Below are positions 25,800 through 35,516 of a stretch of 46,351 nucleotides of DNA, piece by piece (the first letter of the stretch is position 1; every line of letters starts with the position of its first letter). Under the pieces are notes generated by a model that saw nothing but the letters and a program-made list of their open reading frames with translations, was not told where the DNA came from and did no database searches. Position numbers and translations under genes: made by a program. This DNA is from a virus, in the IMG/VR virus record IMGVR_UViG_3300008259_000110, positions 1 through 46,351 of that record; one strand, written 5' to 3'.

Positions 25800-26267
25800 A
25801 TGAAAAAATTACTTACAAGCCAAGAAGTAGAGATGATGAACAATCTTGGTAATTTAGAGATGTTTGCAAGCCATACTTACAAACATTTAGCAAACAGCAT
25901 GAAGACAATCGGTTTCCTTGGAGCTGAGAAATTCTTCAATGCAGAATGCTTATCTGAACTTTCGCATTACGATAAATTGCAAACATTTATGAATGACATG
26001 AACGAGCAGTTAGAGGTTCGTTCTTTAGATGCCATTGATGATGAGATTGAAGATTTAATGCAGGCATTTACTCACGCAGTAGAGATGGAATCAGACCTAC
26101 TTGAAGAGTATGAGTTTGCATGGGAGAAGGCATCTCCAAAGATGAAAGCATTCCTAAAAGAGCTAATTGATATTCAGGTTCAGAGCGTTGGTGAGTACGG
26201 TGATTTAATCGCTCGACTCAGTAGAACAAGCGAGCCGATTCTTGTTGACCAAGAGTTGGGTAAGTAA
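25800..26267 (+). CDS. Ferritin-like diiron protein
   Basis: A 155-residue all-helical protein that aligns block by block with E. coli FtnA. N-L-E20 lines up with FtnA E17; E53-x-x-H56 lines up with E50-x-x-H53; E97 lines up with E94; and FLKELIDIQ (Q126) lines up with FLQWYVSEQ (Q127), all without gaps within each helix. FtnA E130 is replaced by Ser (S129). The classic A site (E, E, H) and a bridging Glu are thus present, the third-site ligand is not. Ferritins oxidise and store iron in a 24-subunit shell. The gene lies between two genes for giant putative internal virion proteins and has its own terminator. A Dps or rubrerythrin-type member is less likely. Confidence 0.75.
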   Translation: MKKLLTSQEVEMMNNLGNLEMFASHTYKHLANSMKTIGFLGAEKFFNAECLSELSHYDKLQTFMNDMNEQLEVRSLDAIDDEIEDLMQAFTHAVEMESDLLEEYEFAWEKASPKMKAFLKELIDIQVQSVGEYGDLIARLSRTSEPILVDQELGK

Positions 26268-26285
26268 CCTGCCTATATATAGATG

Positions 26286-26317
26286 AGCGACCTACACAAT
26301 GGGTCGCTTTTTCTTTG
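26286..26317 (+). terminator. Intrinsic terminator after the ferritin-like gene
   Basis: AGCGACC (26286-26292) and GGTCGCT (26302-26308) form a seven-pair stem with a nine-base loop, followed by TTTTTCTTT. It separates the 25800 gene from the giant gene downstream, which has its own -7 box. Confidence 0.8.
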
Positions 26318-26351
26318 TATCTACTTAATAAGAATGTACCTCGTTTATTGG

Positions 26352-26359
26352 TATATTTG
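26352..26359 (+). promoter_or_regulatory. Bacteroidota-type -7 box (TATATTTG) for the giant internal protein
   Basis: TATATTTG lies just after the terminator at 26286-26317 and 15 bases before ATG 26375, giving a leader of under 12 nt. The terminator-promoter order strongly suggests a new transcript. The -33 element is not obvious. Confidence 0.5.
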
Positions 26360-26374
26360 TCAAAACTTTAATGA

Positions 26375-29300
26375 ATGGGCGCAGGTTCTAACAATTTAAT
26401 GTCTACTCAGACGGGTGGAGTAGGCGAGACAATTCAAGCTGAGAATACTACTCAAGCAACTCCACAAGAATTCCAAGCAGATATACCACCAGTACAAGCA
26501 GAGACTCCGCAGACAGAAGTTCCAAGTGAGGTTCCTGTTGAGCAAATTGCAAACGAAGAGCCACCTCCAGTAGAGGGGCCGCTTCCTGCTGAAGAACAGC
26601 CTGCTATTCCCATGGTTCCGACTGAAGAACCAATGGTTGTAGAGTCTAGCGCAGAACAGCCTATAGTTCCACAGGCACCCATTGAAACTGAAACAGATGT
26701 TATCAACAGACTTGGGCTGGAAAATGTAGAGCCTGCATTTGATTCTGATAATGATTTATTCTCAAATAAAAACGTAACTACAACTCCTGATGGCATTCCT
26801 GTTCTTGGTTCTGAGCAACCAGTTGAAGTGAAAGATGAAGGAGAAGCTCCGCTTATACAAGAAGAAGAAAAAGAAGAGGTACTTGAGCCAGAATTTACCC
26901 CTGACGGCATTCCAATCGAGAAAGGTCCTCAGTCAGCGCCAAAAATCAACCTTGCGGACATTAATGCTAAATACAAGAATGAAGGTATTAAAATTGATGA
27001 CTTAGGGAAGGTAACTGTTGGTGTAGAGGATAAGAAAGATGCTCAAGGATTGCCTGATGGTTCTTACCGATTGGCAGGTAAATCAGCTAACTACCAAAAA
27101 ATAGATGGTAAATGGTACAAGGATGCGAACTTGACTGGAGACTATCAACCGATAGGTGGCGACAATGTAGAGTCTAGAGTAGGGTATCTTGAGTCTAATG
27201 CTCAAGCAACTGTATCTGAAACACAGAAGAAAGCAGGTGAAATCATCAATCAGAGATTTGGTGACTTACGAAAAGAAGTAGAAGGTAATATGGTTAATGA
27301 AACCAGTTACACTTTTGATGATTTGACTCAAGGTAACATCGGCTCCGCTGATGAAAAATACAATTCAGATGGAACTATAAACTTCAATTACGTCCCTAAA
27401 GCAGAGACACCTTTTAATGCAACTCCAGTATCTAAAGATTATACTCCTTCAATAGATACAGCTTTTGGTACAATTCCACGCAAAGAGCAGAAAAATGATA
27501 CAGATGGAATATATAAATTTCCTGGCTCAAACGCATCTTATCAACGAAAAAATGGAGACTGGTTTATTGACCCTAAAGGTGGTGTTAATTTTGTTCCTCT
27601 TAAAAATGGAAATGTAGCGCTTAGAAAAGCTAAGCTTGATACTGATGCTGTGTTGCAAAGTAAACCTGACGGAGTATATGTTTACCCAGGAAGTAAAGCT
27701 TCGTATAAGCGTGTCAATGGGGATTGGCTTATAGACCCAAGGGGAGGAACAGACTTCGTTGAAATGAAAGAGGGGAATGTGGCTGAAAGAAAGTTGAGGC
27801 TTGATTTAGGGGCTAAGCCTGCTGCGACTGTTTTTGATGCTCGTGCAGTAATGACTGGAAAGGAGTTTCAGAAAGGTAAAGAGAACATGAATGCCGATTA
27901 TGTAGCCGAGAAAGCTCAAGAGTCAAAAGAAAAATTCAATAAAGCTCAAAACTTCACAAAGACAAATTTAAGTTTAAAGCTTAACAAGTCTTTGAATGGA
28001 GACCAAATGACATCTTTAATTGAATATCAGAATAAGATTAAAGACATTATAGGTGACGGCTCTTACACGGCTGATAAATCTGCAAAGGTAGCGCAAGTAT
28101 TAAAAGAAGCAGAATTATATTTCAATGAATGTAAACAGATAAATGCTGAAATTAGCGAAGCTCAATCTCAAGGTAGAAGTCTCTCTCAAATATCTCTTGA
28201 AAAGAAAATAGACTTAGCCGAAGGCCTACTAACTGACAAGGGAAATGGAGTTTATTGGGGTGTTGATGGAGGTCTTAAAGATTTTTCTCAAAAGGAAATG
28301 TTTGATGTGACATCTGGCATGGCTTCGTTCATACTTGATAATGTTGATAACGGAAAGATGAGATACGATGCTGAGGCAGGGCAATATGTCATCTCTCCAA
28401 ATGTAAGCGCTACTGAAAGACAATATCTTGAGAACAAACTAGGGACTTTTGTTGCTGAGTATAGTGCTATGCAAGGTGAGAAATACGCTGAAGCACAAGA
28501 CAAGATACAAGACGATAGACAAAAGCTTGCCGCAGAAAAGCGTAATATAGTTAAGCTTGAGAGTTTATTGGCTCAGATGACAAGAGATGGAGTGGATGAG
28601 AAGTCTGAGGAATATAAGGCTGTAGTGTCTGAGCTTGATAGGTCAAAATCACAAGTAGACGAGTATGATGCCTTAATTGATAAGAAGACATATGCAACAG
28701 ACGCTGCGTTCTTGACTGAGCCTAAGAAAACTGCTCAGCAACTTGCCATGAGTATGTCAGAGGATGCGTACACTATTGTGGCAGCTATACCTAAAGACAT
28801 TACTCCAAAACAGCAATTCGACTTGATATACGAGAGATTGCTGGCTCAAAACGACAAACTCGCTAAAGACAATAACTTAAACACTGAAGGATTAGGAAAT
28901 GCCAACATGAAGGTTAAAGACATGCTTGATTGGGATGGTTTCTATGCATTGTCAAAAACAGAAAAGCAGTGGTTGCAAAATAAAGCGACATTGAATAAAA
29001 TGGCTTCGCTTTACTTCAATAATAGCGACATGGTTATTGAGAATGGTTCTGGCTTTTGGGAATCATTTAATAACGCATTATTTTCAACATTATTTCCAAA
29101 TACAGCAAAAGCTGAGGGCAAGATTAACTTGTCAGAGGCATCTGCTGAAACTGCTCAAAAACTTCAAGAGTTTGGGTTTAAGGATGAAGACTTTGTTACT
29201 CCTGATGTTATTAAGAAAATTGAAGAACAATCTAAAGTTGACTTTTGGAGTGCAGAGAAATTTGGTACCATGACTGGTACTACAGTTGCTGTAATTGCTC

Positions 29301-30436
29301 CTTTGTTTTTAACTGCAGGGATTCCAGCTGCTTCATTAAGGGTTATAACTGGACTAGAAGCGTTAATCACTGGAGCAGAAGTAACTAAGGTGGCGAAAAT
29401 TGTAGGAACTGCTGAAAAAATATATAGCACTGCCTTAAACTCTACAAGATTCGGTAGATTCCTTGTTCCAGTAATTGAGTCGGCTACAAAAGCTGAGATT
29501 GCAGGTAGGGTATTTACTCAACAGAAAGATGAACTCAACTTCTTGTCTTTTATGGCGGGAGGTGTAGTTTCTGAATCTCTTGGAGTGGTGTTTGCTAAGA
29601 TGCCTAAAGAACAAGTCTACAATTACTTAAAGGGTATATTTGGTAACAAAATTGATGCAGCCATCAATGTAATTAAAAAAGGAGGCGAACTCACTGCCAC
29701 TGGTATCGGTGAAACGGGAGAAGAAACAATGCAAGAGCTTGTTGGCATTTATCAACGAACTGATAGCTGGCAAGAGATGAAAGCTGAGCTAGACAAGCAA
29801 TTTGGAACATTTGACCAAGTTCAAGAATTTATTATTTCTTCATTCATCATGGGTGCTGGTTTTGGTTTATCTAAGCCTAAATCAGCAAAAGAAGCCTACG
29901 ATAAATTGCCGCCAGAATCAAGGGAGCAAGTAGATGCTGCTATCAGTGCTATAAAGAATGATTTAGACAAGGCTGATGATGCGGTTGAAGAGTTTGCTGA
30001 GAATAAAGAAAAGCAACAAGCGGTAGAAAAAACAATCGAAGAAAATGATAAAAAAGACGAAGAAGGGGTATCAGGTCAAGTCGGAGAAGGGCAAGAATCT
30101 GTCGAAGGACAACCTGTCACTGAACCAAGCCAAGAAGCGCCTAGCACTGGTGGAGTGGTTCAAGGAGAACAAGGGCAAGCTGAACAAGTAGCTCCTACTG
30201 CCGAAGCAACTACTGAAACGCCTGCTGAAGCCCCTAAGCCACAAAAAGTAACTGCACGAAGCCTTGAAGAAGCTCAAGAGTTGGTTAAACAGGGTTATGT
30301 TCCTGCTGACAAATCTCTCAGCTCAACAGCTCTAGGTAACATATTTAATACAAGGAAGAAGCTTAACATGGTAAAAGACAGTATGAAATTGAAACATCTA
30401 CTGACGAAAACGATAGAAAAGAATTTAATGAAATAG
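26375..30436 (+). CDS. Giant putative internal virion protein, N-terminal part (frame broken near 30376)
   Basis: A 1353-residue frame. The Pro/Glu/Val-rich N-terminus (1-190) is probably disordered and has two TPDGIP copies. Three related repeats lie near 225-265, 377-425 and 430-478 (pattern PDG-x-Y, A-x-Y, NG-(D/K)-W). Long helical regions follow (500-950), then a hydrophobic Ala/Gly/Ile stretch near 965-990 and an acidic low-complexity tail. The last 19 residues look non-coding, while the other frame (30367 onwards) continues as a good coding sequence. A -1 shift at the A-run 30373-30376 fuses it to the next gene, giving about 3031 residues. Likely DNA-ejection or cargo protein. Confidence 0.75.
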   Translation: MGAGSNNLMSTQTGGVGETIQAENTTQATPQEFQADIPPVQAETPQTEVPSEVPVEQIANEEPPPVEGPLPAEEQPAIPMVPTEEPMVVESSAEQPIVPQAPIETETDVINRLGLENVEPAFDSDNDLFSNKNVTTTPDGIPVLGSEQPVEVKDEGEAPLIQEEEKEEVLEPEFTPDGIPIEKGPQSAPKINLADINAKYKNEGIKIDDLGKVTVGVEDKKDAQGLPDGSYRLAGKSANYQKIDGKWYKDANLTGDYQPIGGDNVESRVGYLESNAQATVSETQKKAGEIINQRFGDLRKEVEGNMVNETSYTFDDLTQGNIGSADEKYNSDGTINFNYVPKAETPFNATPVSKDYTPSIDTAFGTIPRKEQKNDTDGIYKFPGSNASYQRKNGDWFIDPKGGVNFVPLKNGNVALRKAKLDTDAVLQSKPDGVYVYPGSKASYKRVNGDWLIDPRGGTDFVEMKEGNVAERKLRLDLGAKPAATVFDARAVMTGKEFQKGKENMNADYVAEKAQESKEKFNKAQNFTKTNLSLKLNKSLNGDQMTSLIEYQNKIKDIIGDGSYTADKSAKVAQVLKEAELYFNECKQINAEISEAQSQGRSLSQISLEKKIDLAEGLLTDKGNGVYWGVDGGLKDFSQKEMFDVTSGMASFILDNVDNGKMRYDAEAGQYVISPNVSATERQYLENKLGTFVAEYSAMQGEKYAEAQDKIQDDRQKLAAEKRNIVKLESLLAQMTRDGVDEKSEEYKAVVSELDRSKSQVDEYDALIDKKTYATDAAFLTEPKKTAQQLAMSMSEDAYTIVAAIPKDITPKQQFDLIYERLLAQNDKLAKDNNLNTEGLGNANMKVKDMLDWDGFYALSKTEKQWLQNKATLNKMASLYFNNSDMVIENGSGFWESFNNALFSTLFPNTAKAEGKINLSEASAETAQKLQEFGFKDEDFVTPDVIKKIEEQSKVDFWSAEKFGTMTGTTVAVIAPLFLTAGIPAASLRVITGLEALITGAEVTKVAKIVGTAEKIYSTALNSTRFGRFLVPVIESATKAEIAGRVFTQQKDELNFLSFMAGGVVSESLGVVFAKMPKEQVYNYLKGIFGNKIDAAINVIKKGGELTATGIGETGEETMQELVGIYQRTDSWQEMKAELDKQFGTFDQVQEFIISSFIMGAGFGLSKPKSAKEAYDKLPPESREQVDAAISAIKNDLDKADDAVEEFAENKEKQQAVEKTIEENDKKDEEGVSGQVGEGQESVEGQPVTEPSQEAPSTGGVVQGEQGQAEQVAPTAEATTETPAEAPKPQKVTARSLEEAQELVKQGYVPADKSLSSTALGNIFNTRKKLNMVKDSMKLKHLLTKTIEKNLMK

Positions 30437-30513
30437 AGAAGGAGCTAGAGTCAAGAGAATGGTCTTCTGTATTAAACGCTCCATTAAACGAAATATCTTC
30501 TATTGTTGATGGT

Positions 30514-33500
30514 TTGATGGCTAAAGATAAAGAGATGCCTAATGGGTTTGGTTCTTATATGGATAGGTCTGATGCAAGGCAAACAAAAGAAGTGGCAGAA
30601 AAATATTCTGAAGATGTTAGCAATAAGGAAGCTATAAAAGACTTTAAGGATGCGTTTTTTGGAAATCCAAATAATTGGTATGCTGATGCATTAAAATTAA
30701 GAGAATCTGTTAGAGCCTATACGGAAAATGGAGGTTCATTCAAAGACCTTTTACGCTCAGTTCAGCGTGAATTTGAATCTGATGGATTTACAGAAGAAGA
30801 AGCGGCAAGCGTCATAAATGCAAAGCTAAATAAAATAAAAAATAGGGAATTAGAGGCTTCTTCAAATGAGCAAGCAAGAGAGGAACTTGCTGCCGAAACT
30901 CCTATGGTTGAAGCAGCTACCAAACCTATAAGCACTCCTACTGCTGCTGAACCCGTAGCTCAAGCTACTGAAATTGCAAAAACAACTTCAAACACTGATG
31001 AAAAAAGAAACAATATTGATGAGCTAAACAAAATATATCAATCAGATTTCTTTAGAGATAACAGAGATGCATTCTACAGAAACGCCAAAGAAGAATTAGA
31101 GGCTGAGGCTAAAAAAAATAAACGAATATTTGGCAAGCCTAAGGCTGTCACAAAAGAAGAGATTAAAAAAAGAGCATTTGATAACTTTGCTAAATCTGTT
31201 CAATCTAAAAAAGATTCAGAAAGCACTGGTGAACTTAATTATGCTGTTTTTGATGGTCTAGGCGGATGGTATATTAAAGATAAAAGCGATGCAGCTACGG
31301 CAGATGTTGCTAATGAGGACAACCATCCAGACCTTAGGCATGAATACGGTATTAACAGAAGAAGGGAAAATTGGGCTGAATTTAACGAGAGCTATACAAG
31401 AGAAGGAAGAAGAATTGTAAACATTAGAGTCCCTGTAAACACAGGGATAGATACTTCTAGGCCATCTGTATTTGTTTCTGTGACAATGGAAGTTCCCAAA
31501 GGATTTACGGCTGAAGAAATTGCACAGCCTATAGTAGATAATATGAAGACTTTTAATGGTCAATTATCTTCTCAAGAAGCCTCTCAAAAAATAGTTGAGC
31601 AAGCAAAGGCTATAATAAATGGCGCTCCAAAATCTACAACTGAAGCCCCTACCGTCGAATCCTCAGCAACTGAAACAACAGCTGAGCCAGTAGTAGAAGG
31701 AAGAACTATCTCTCAAATTGCCAAGGACTTTGCTGATAAGATTAGAGCAGGGAAATTAGGTGGAGGATTGAAGTCTTCTATCCCTGGATTTGATGCCGCA
31801 TGGAACGCTTCATTAGATGCTGTAGCTAAAGTGGTTGAGGCCGCAGGTATGTCTGCTGAGACGATTCAAAAAGCAATCGAAGCAGGACTTCAAGTAGTGA
31901 AACAAAGCCAATGGTTTAAGGACTTAAATAAAGACCAAAGAAGACAGGCAACTGCTGATTACAAGCAAGGCATGAATGACATGCTCAATGAGGGCAAGAT
32001 GACTTCTGCTGAGAAAGCTGCGGCTAAGGAGTTCGGTAAAAAAGTTGCTTCTGCAACAGGGACTGCTAAGCAACCGAAGACTGTTCAGATGACTGAATCT
32101 CAAGCCATAAGAGAAAGAATGAGAGTCGCTGGTCAAACAGCTAAACAGCTTAGAGATATACGCAGACAAATTCTTGACTATGCAAAAGCAAATTTGCCAA
32201 AAAGTGAATATACAAACCTTGAGATTAACAGAATTACAGCAGCATTAAATGCTAAAACCCTTGAGGCTGCATTAGATAAGATTGATGCTATTATTGCTAA
32301 GAAACAAGAAGGTATAGCCAATCGTGATGCAAAGACTGCTGAGAGAAAAAGAAAGGCAACCATCAAGGATATCAAGGATAAGATGAAGAGCAAAAGGACT
32401 GTCCTTAGTAAGCAGGGAAACAGATGGGTTGGTAAGACCACTGTGGAGGCTCAGAAAGAATATTTCAAGTTTATCAATAACGTAAAAATTGACGAGCTTG
32501 ATGGAAAGACGCAAGAAGAACTTGACGAAATCAATGACATCATTGATGGAATTGTATCTGAAGGTAAGGCTGATTACAAGCGTTTGAAAGAGCTAGATGC
32601 TGATGCTAAAAGAGAACGTGCTGCTGCATTGATACAAGGTCTTGCTAAAGGCCAGGGGACTACCCTTAATTCTATTGATGAGATAATGGATTTCTTTGAT
32701 AAGGGAGGAAAAGTAGTCGTTGATGGTAGACTATATGATAAGGGTTCATTTGAGCAACTAATAAATAAAGACACTCAAAAAGGAAAGCAGGGCGAGAAAA
32801 TAGCAGATATTGAGGAGGAGATAGATGAATTAAAAAAAGATTATGAAACTCGATTGGAAGAGGTTATAGTCGAAGGAGGTAATGAATCTACTGACCCTGA
32901 TTTGAAAGCTATAACAAAAAAGATTGCTACTAAGAACAAGCAACTCAGCACGGCTCAAGCGAAATATGACTCTATGCCTAATGCAGATGTAGAAATTACT
33001 GGAGCGACTGGATATAAGCAAGAAAACGCTGAGTTAGCAAAGCTTTCGGAAAGAACAAGAAAGAAAAAATTCTTTAATGGAGTAATTAATTTCTTAACTC
33101 CTGCAAAAGCAATTAATGACTTGTATTCCCTATACACTAAAACTTGGTCTAAGAGTTCAGCTGTAGCTAAATTCGTTAAGGACAATATAATGGAGCCAGT
33201 TAAAAAGGCTTATGTTGCTAGAGATATTGCTTATAGCAAAAAGGTAAATGAATACTACAAAAAATTAGATGAAATATTCGGTACATATCCTGCCAACAAA
33301 ACCAAGGAAAGAGCAGGAGTTTCTGCTCGTGGAGCTAAAGGGGTCGACAAATTATCTGAGTCGGTAGATAAAATTGTTACTTCTGAGGTGGCGAAGGGGG
33401 TTAAGATAACAAACGGTCATGTTATAGATTACTACAATCTTGCCCAAACAAAAGATGGCGTAAAAAGATTAGAGAATTCTGGTGTTGATGTAGACGCAGT

Positions 33501-35469
33501 TATTGCTCATGTGGAAGGTGATGCTCAGTTAAAAAAATATGCTGATTTCTTGATGGAGAAATACCAAGAGCTTGGAGTTGAATACGAGCCAACATATGTG
33601 GCATACACAGGAACTCCATTCCCTTCAGGTGATTTCCCTTACTACCCTGCTAATGCCTCTGACTATAGCCAAGATTTTGTAAATGAGGGAGACTTAATGG
33701 GGGATAATGGGTCATTCAATATGATGAATGCCACTTCCAATAACATGAAGGCAAAGAGAAACTTCCAAGGTAATTTCAACATTGCCATGGATGCTCACGC
33801 TAAATATCTTGATTATGTGAAAAACATGGAACATGCCAAGCATTTCATGCCTATTGCTAAAAAGGTTAATGAATTGTTTAGCACAATGAATGCTCCACAT
33901 TTAATAAAGAATTTAGGAATTGATGACTATAACGACATTAAAACACATACAGCTAGGGTTCTTAGTAATCAAAACGTAGGAGGCTCAAACACTGCCGCTA
34001 ATATTCTTAATGCAATTAGAAATTTCACTGTTATTGCTACACTCGGTCTTAAGCCATCTTCATTGGCTAAGCAGTATGTTGGTTTTACTCACTATTGGGT
34101 AGCGGGTATAGATAAAGGATTAGACCCACTACAGATATGGACTGGAAGACCTACTAATGATAATGAATCAGAGTTGTTCAGAGAAATACATAATAGCGAT
34201 TATGTAAAAGAGCGATTAACTGGTCAGCACATTGATGTGGAGATGAGAAGGTTATTGGAGCAAGCTCAAAACAGCAAATCAGCGAAGGTTTGGTCTAAGG
34301 TCTCTCAGCTTGCGATGGCTCCAGTGAGATATGGTGATAAATTTGCTTTGATATATGGCCCTGGAGGCGGAGTTGCATTTGCTGTGGCATCATACAGACG
34401 TGCCTTGATGGATGGAATGACTCATGAGGAAGCAAAAGCTTATGCATTAGAGCAGTTTATTACGGAAACCGAATTAGCTCAGCAGTCTACTCGTGCTGAC
34501 TTGACGAGCAACATACAGCTTGACCCAACATTCAGAATGCTTGGTATGTACCGAACAGGACAGATGGCTGCGGCTAAGAAAGTGGTTACAGGAATGCGTA
34601 CTATTTATCAGGCAAATAGGATTCAAGCAAAAGAAGGAGTAGAAGCAAGAAGAGCAGTTATACCAGATAGAGAAATTGTAAAATCATCAGTCGATATTAC
34701 ATACTATACACTATTCGCATCTGTATTCTTTAGTGCAATCGCTAGTGGAGCGTTGGCTGTATTCATGGGAGATGATGAAGACGAAAAGAAAAGAGCATTC
34801 CACGATGTAGTTATGGACTCAGTAGGCTCAACATTACAAGGTTACGGAATGCCTGGATTTATTATGGATGGACTCTTAAATCACATGAGAGGTGATGAAT
34901 GGAAAGATAATGTTCCACAATTAAGAACATTGATGGGGTGGTGGGACAGTGCAAACATAGTTATTGACGCATCAAAAAGAAAGTGGGAAAACATAGACAA
35001 ATCAATGCAAAAAGAAGTATTCTTAAAGCAAGTTGGTAGTACTATGAATTCTCGTCAAGTATATGATGAAGTTACGGGAGAATACGATGAAAGAGCATTC
35101 TACAATAAGCTTACAGATGAAGAATACAACAAACTAGTTAAGAATATTGGAGCAAAAAATATATCAGACTTTGTGGGTAATGTAGGTAAATGGATGAAAG
35201 AACCTTCAGTTTCTGGAGCTATAGACGCTTTAATGAATTGGGACACTGACTACATGGAAAAAAATAGAGAGAGAGGTAAAAACGATAGAATATTTGAAAT
35301 GTTCTATGGCGTTCCTTATATAGACAATGAAAAAGAATATCAGACTCCTTATATGGACCCAGACAAGCAGCCTGATGATATTTTTACAGAATCAGATATT
35401 CAAGATGTAGACGTAGAAGATGGAAGAACAAAAGCTGTAAGGGAAAAATACAGACCGTTTGGTAACTAA
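30514..35469 (+). CDS. Giant putative internal virion protein, C-terminal part
   Basis: A 1651-residue frame from a TTG at 30514 (ATG at 30517). Coding-like sequence in the same frame reaches back to 30367 with no earlier ATG or GTG, so this is best read as the continuation of the 26375 gene. The protein is helical with coiled coils, basic low-complexity parts, a segment near 390-450 with IAKDFADKIRAGKLGG, and a hydrophobic stretch near 1395-1420 (ITYYTLFASVFFSAIASGAL) that may insert in membrane. The RNFTVIATLGLKPSSLAKQ block (near 1168) is reminiscent of very large polyvalent phage proteins. No RNA polymerase or lysozyme motif was seen. Confidence 0.75.
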   Translation: MMAKDKEMPNGFGSYMDRSDARQTKEVAEKYSEDVSNKEAIKDFKDAFFGNPNNWYADALKLRESVRAYTENGGSFKDLLRSVQREFESDGFTEEEAASVINAKLNKIKNRELEASSNEQAREELAAETPMVEAATKPISTPTAAEPVAQATEIAKTTSNTDEKRNNIDELNKIYQSDFFRDNRDAFYRNAKEELEAEAKKNKRIFGKPKAVTKEEIKKRAFDNFAKSVQSKKDSESTGELNYAVFDGLGGWYIKDKSDAATADVANEDNHPDLRHEYGINRRRENWAEFNESYTREGRRIVNIRVPVNTGIDTSRPSVFVSVTMEVPKGFTAEEIAQPIVDNMKTFNGQLSSQEASQKIVEQAKAIINGAPKSTTEAPTVESSATETTAEPVVEGRTISQIAKDFADKIRAGKLGGGLKSSIPGFDAAWNASLDAVAKVVEAAGMSAETIQKAIEAGLQVVKQSQWFKDLNKDQRRQATADYKQGMNDMLNEGKMTSAEKAAAKEFGKKVASATGTAKQPKTVQMTESQAIRERMRVAGQTAKQLRDIRRQILDYAKANLPKSEYTNLEINRITAALNAKTLEAALDKIDAIIAKKQEGIANRDAKTAERKRKATIKDIKDKMKSKRTVLSKQGNRWVGKTTVEAQKEYFKFINNVKIDELDGKTQEELDEINDIIDGIVSEGKADYKRLKELDADAKRERAAALIQGLAKGQGTTLNSIDEIMDFFDKGGKVVVDGRLYDKGSFEQLINKDTQKGKQGEKIADIEEEIDELKKDYETRLEEVIVEGGNESTDPDLKAITKKIATKNKQLSTAQAKYDSMPNADVEITGATGYKQENAELAKLSERTRKKKFFNGVINFLTPAKAINDLYSLYTKTWSKSSAVAKFVKDNIMEPVKKAYVARDIAYSKKVNEYYKKLDEIFGTYPANKTKERAGVSARGAKGVDKLSESVDKIVTSEVAKGVKITNGHVIDYYNLAQTKDGVKRLENSGVDVDAVIAHVEGDAQLKKYADFLMEKYQELGVEYEPTYVAYTGTPFPSGDFPYYPANASDYSQDFVNEGDLMGDNGSFNMMNATSNNMKAKRNFQGNFNIAMDAHAKYLDYVKNMEHAKHFMPIAKKVNELFSTMNAPHLIKNLGIDDYNDIKTHTARVLSNQNVGGSNTAANILNAIRNFTVIATLGLKPSSLAKQYVGFTHYWVAGIDKGLDPLQIWTGRPTNDNESELFREIHNSDYVKERLTGQHIDVEMRRLLEQAQNSKSAKVWSKVSQLAMAPVRYGDKFALIYGPGGGVAFAVASYRRALMDGMTHEEAKAYALEQFITETELAQQSTRADLTSNIQLDPTFRMLGMYRTGQMAAAKKVVTGMRTIYQANRIQAKEGVEARRAVIPDREIVKSSVDITYYTLFASVFFSAIASGALAVFMGDDEDEKKRAFHDVVMDSVGSTLQGYGMPGFIMDGLLNHMRGDEWKDNVPQLRTLMGWWDSANIVIDASKRKWENIDKSMQKEVFLKQVGSTMNSRQVYDEVTGEYDERAFYNKLTDEEYNKLVKNIGAKNISDFVGNVGKWMKEPSVSGAIDALMNWDTDYMEKNRERGKNDRIFEMFYGVPYIDNEKEYQTPYMDPDKQPDDIFTESDIQDVDVEDGRTKAVREKYRPFGN

Positions 35470-35492
35470 AAAATATCAATCAATAAAAAAAG

Positions 35493-35500
35493 TAAATTTG
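35493..35500 (+). promoter_or_regulatory. Bacteroidota-type -7 box (TAAATTTG) for the appendage genes
   Basis: TAAATTTG lies 16 bases before ATG 35517 in the 47-base gap after the giant gene. The only TTTG upstream (35458-35461) is 31 bases away, too far, so this is a -7-only match. Confidence 0.4.
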
Positions 35501-35516
35501 TAACAATTAAGAGCAT

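Noticed and set aside
26452-26910. 152-codon minus-strand frame
   Set aside because: A Ser/Gly/Thr-only composition that mirrors the Pro/Glu-rich sense frame; it is a shadow of the giant protein's disordered N-terminus.
26375-35469. Virion RNA polymerase, as in crAss-like phages
   Set aside because: A DSDND string near residue 123 of the 26375 product loosely fits DxDxD, but it lies in an acidic disordered tail with no polymerase-like surroundings; no other candidate was seen in the giant proteins.
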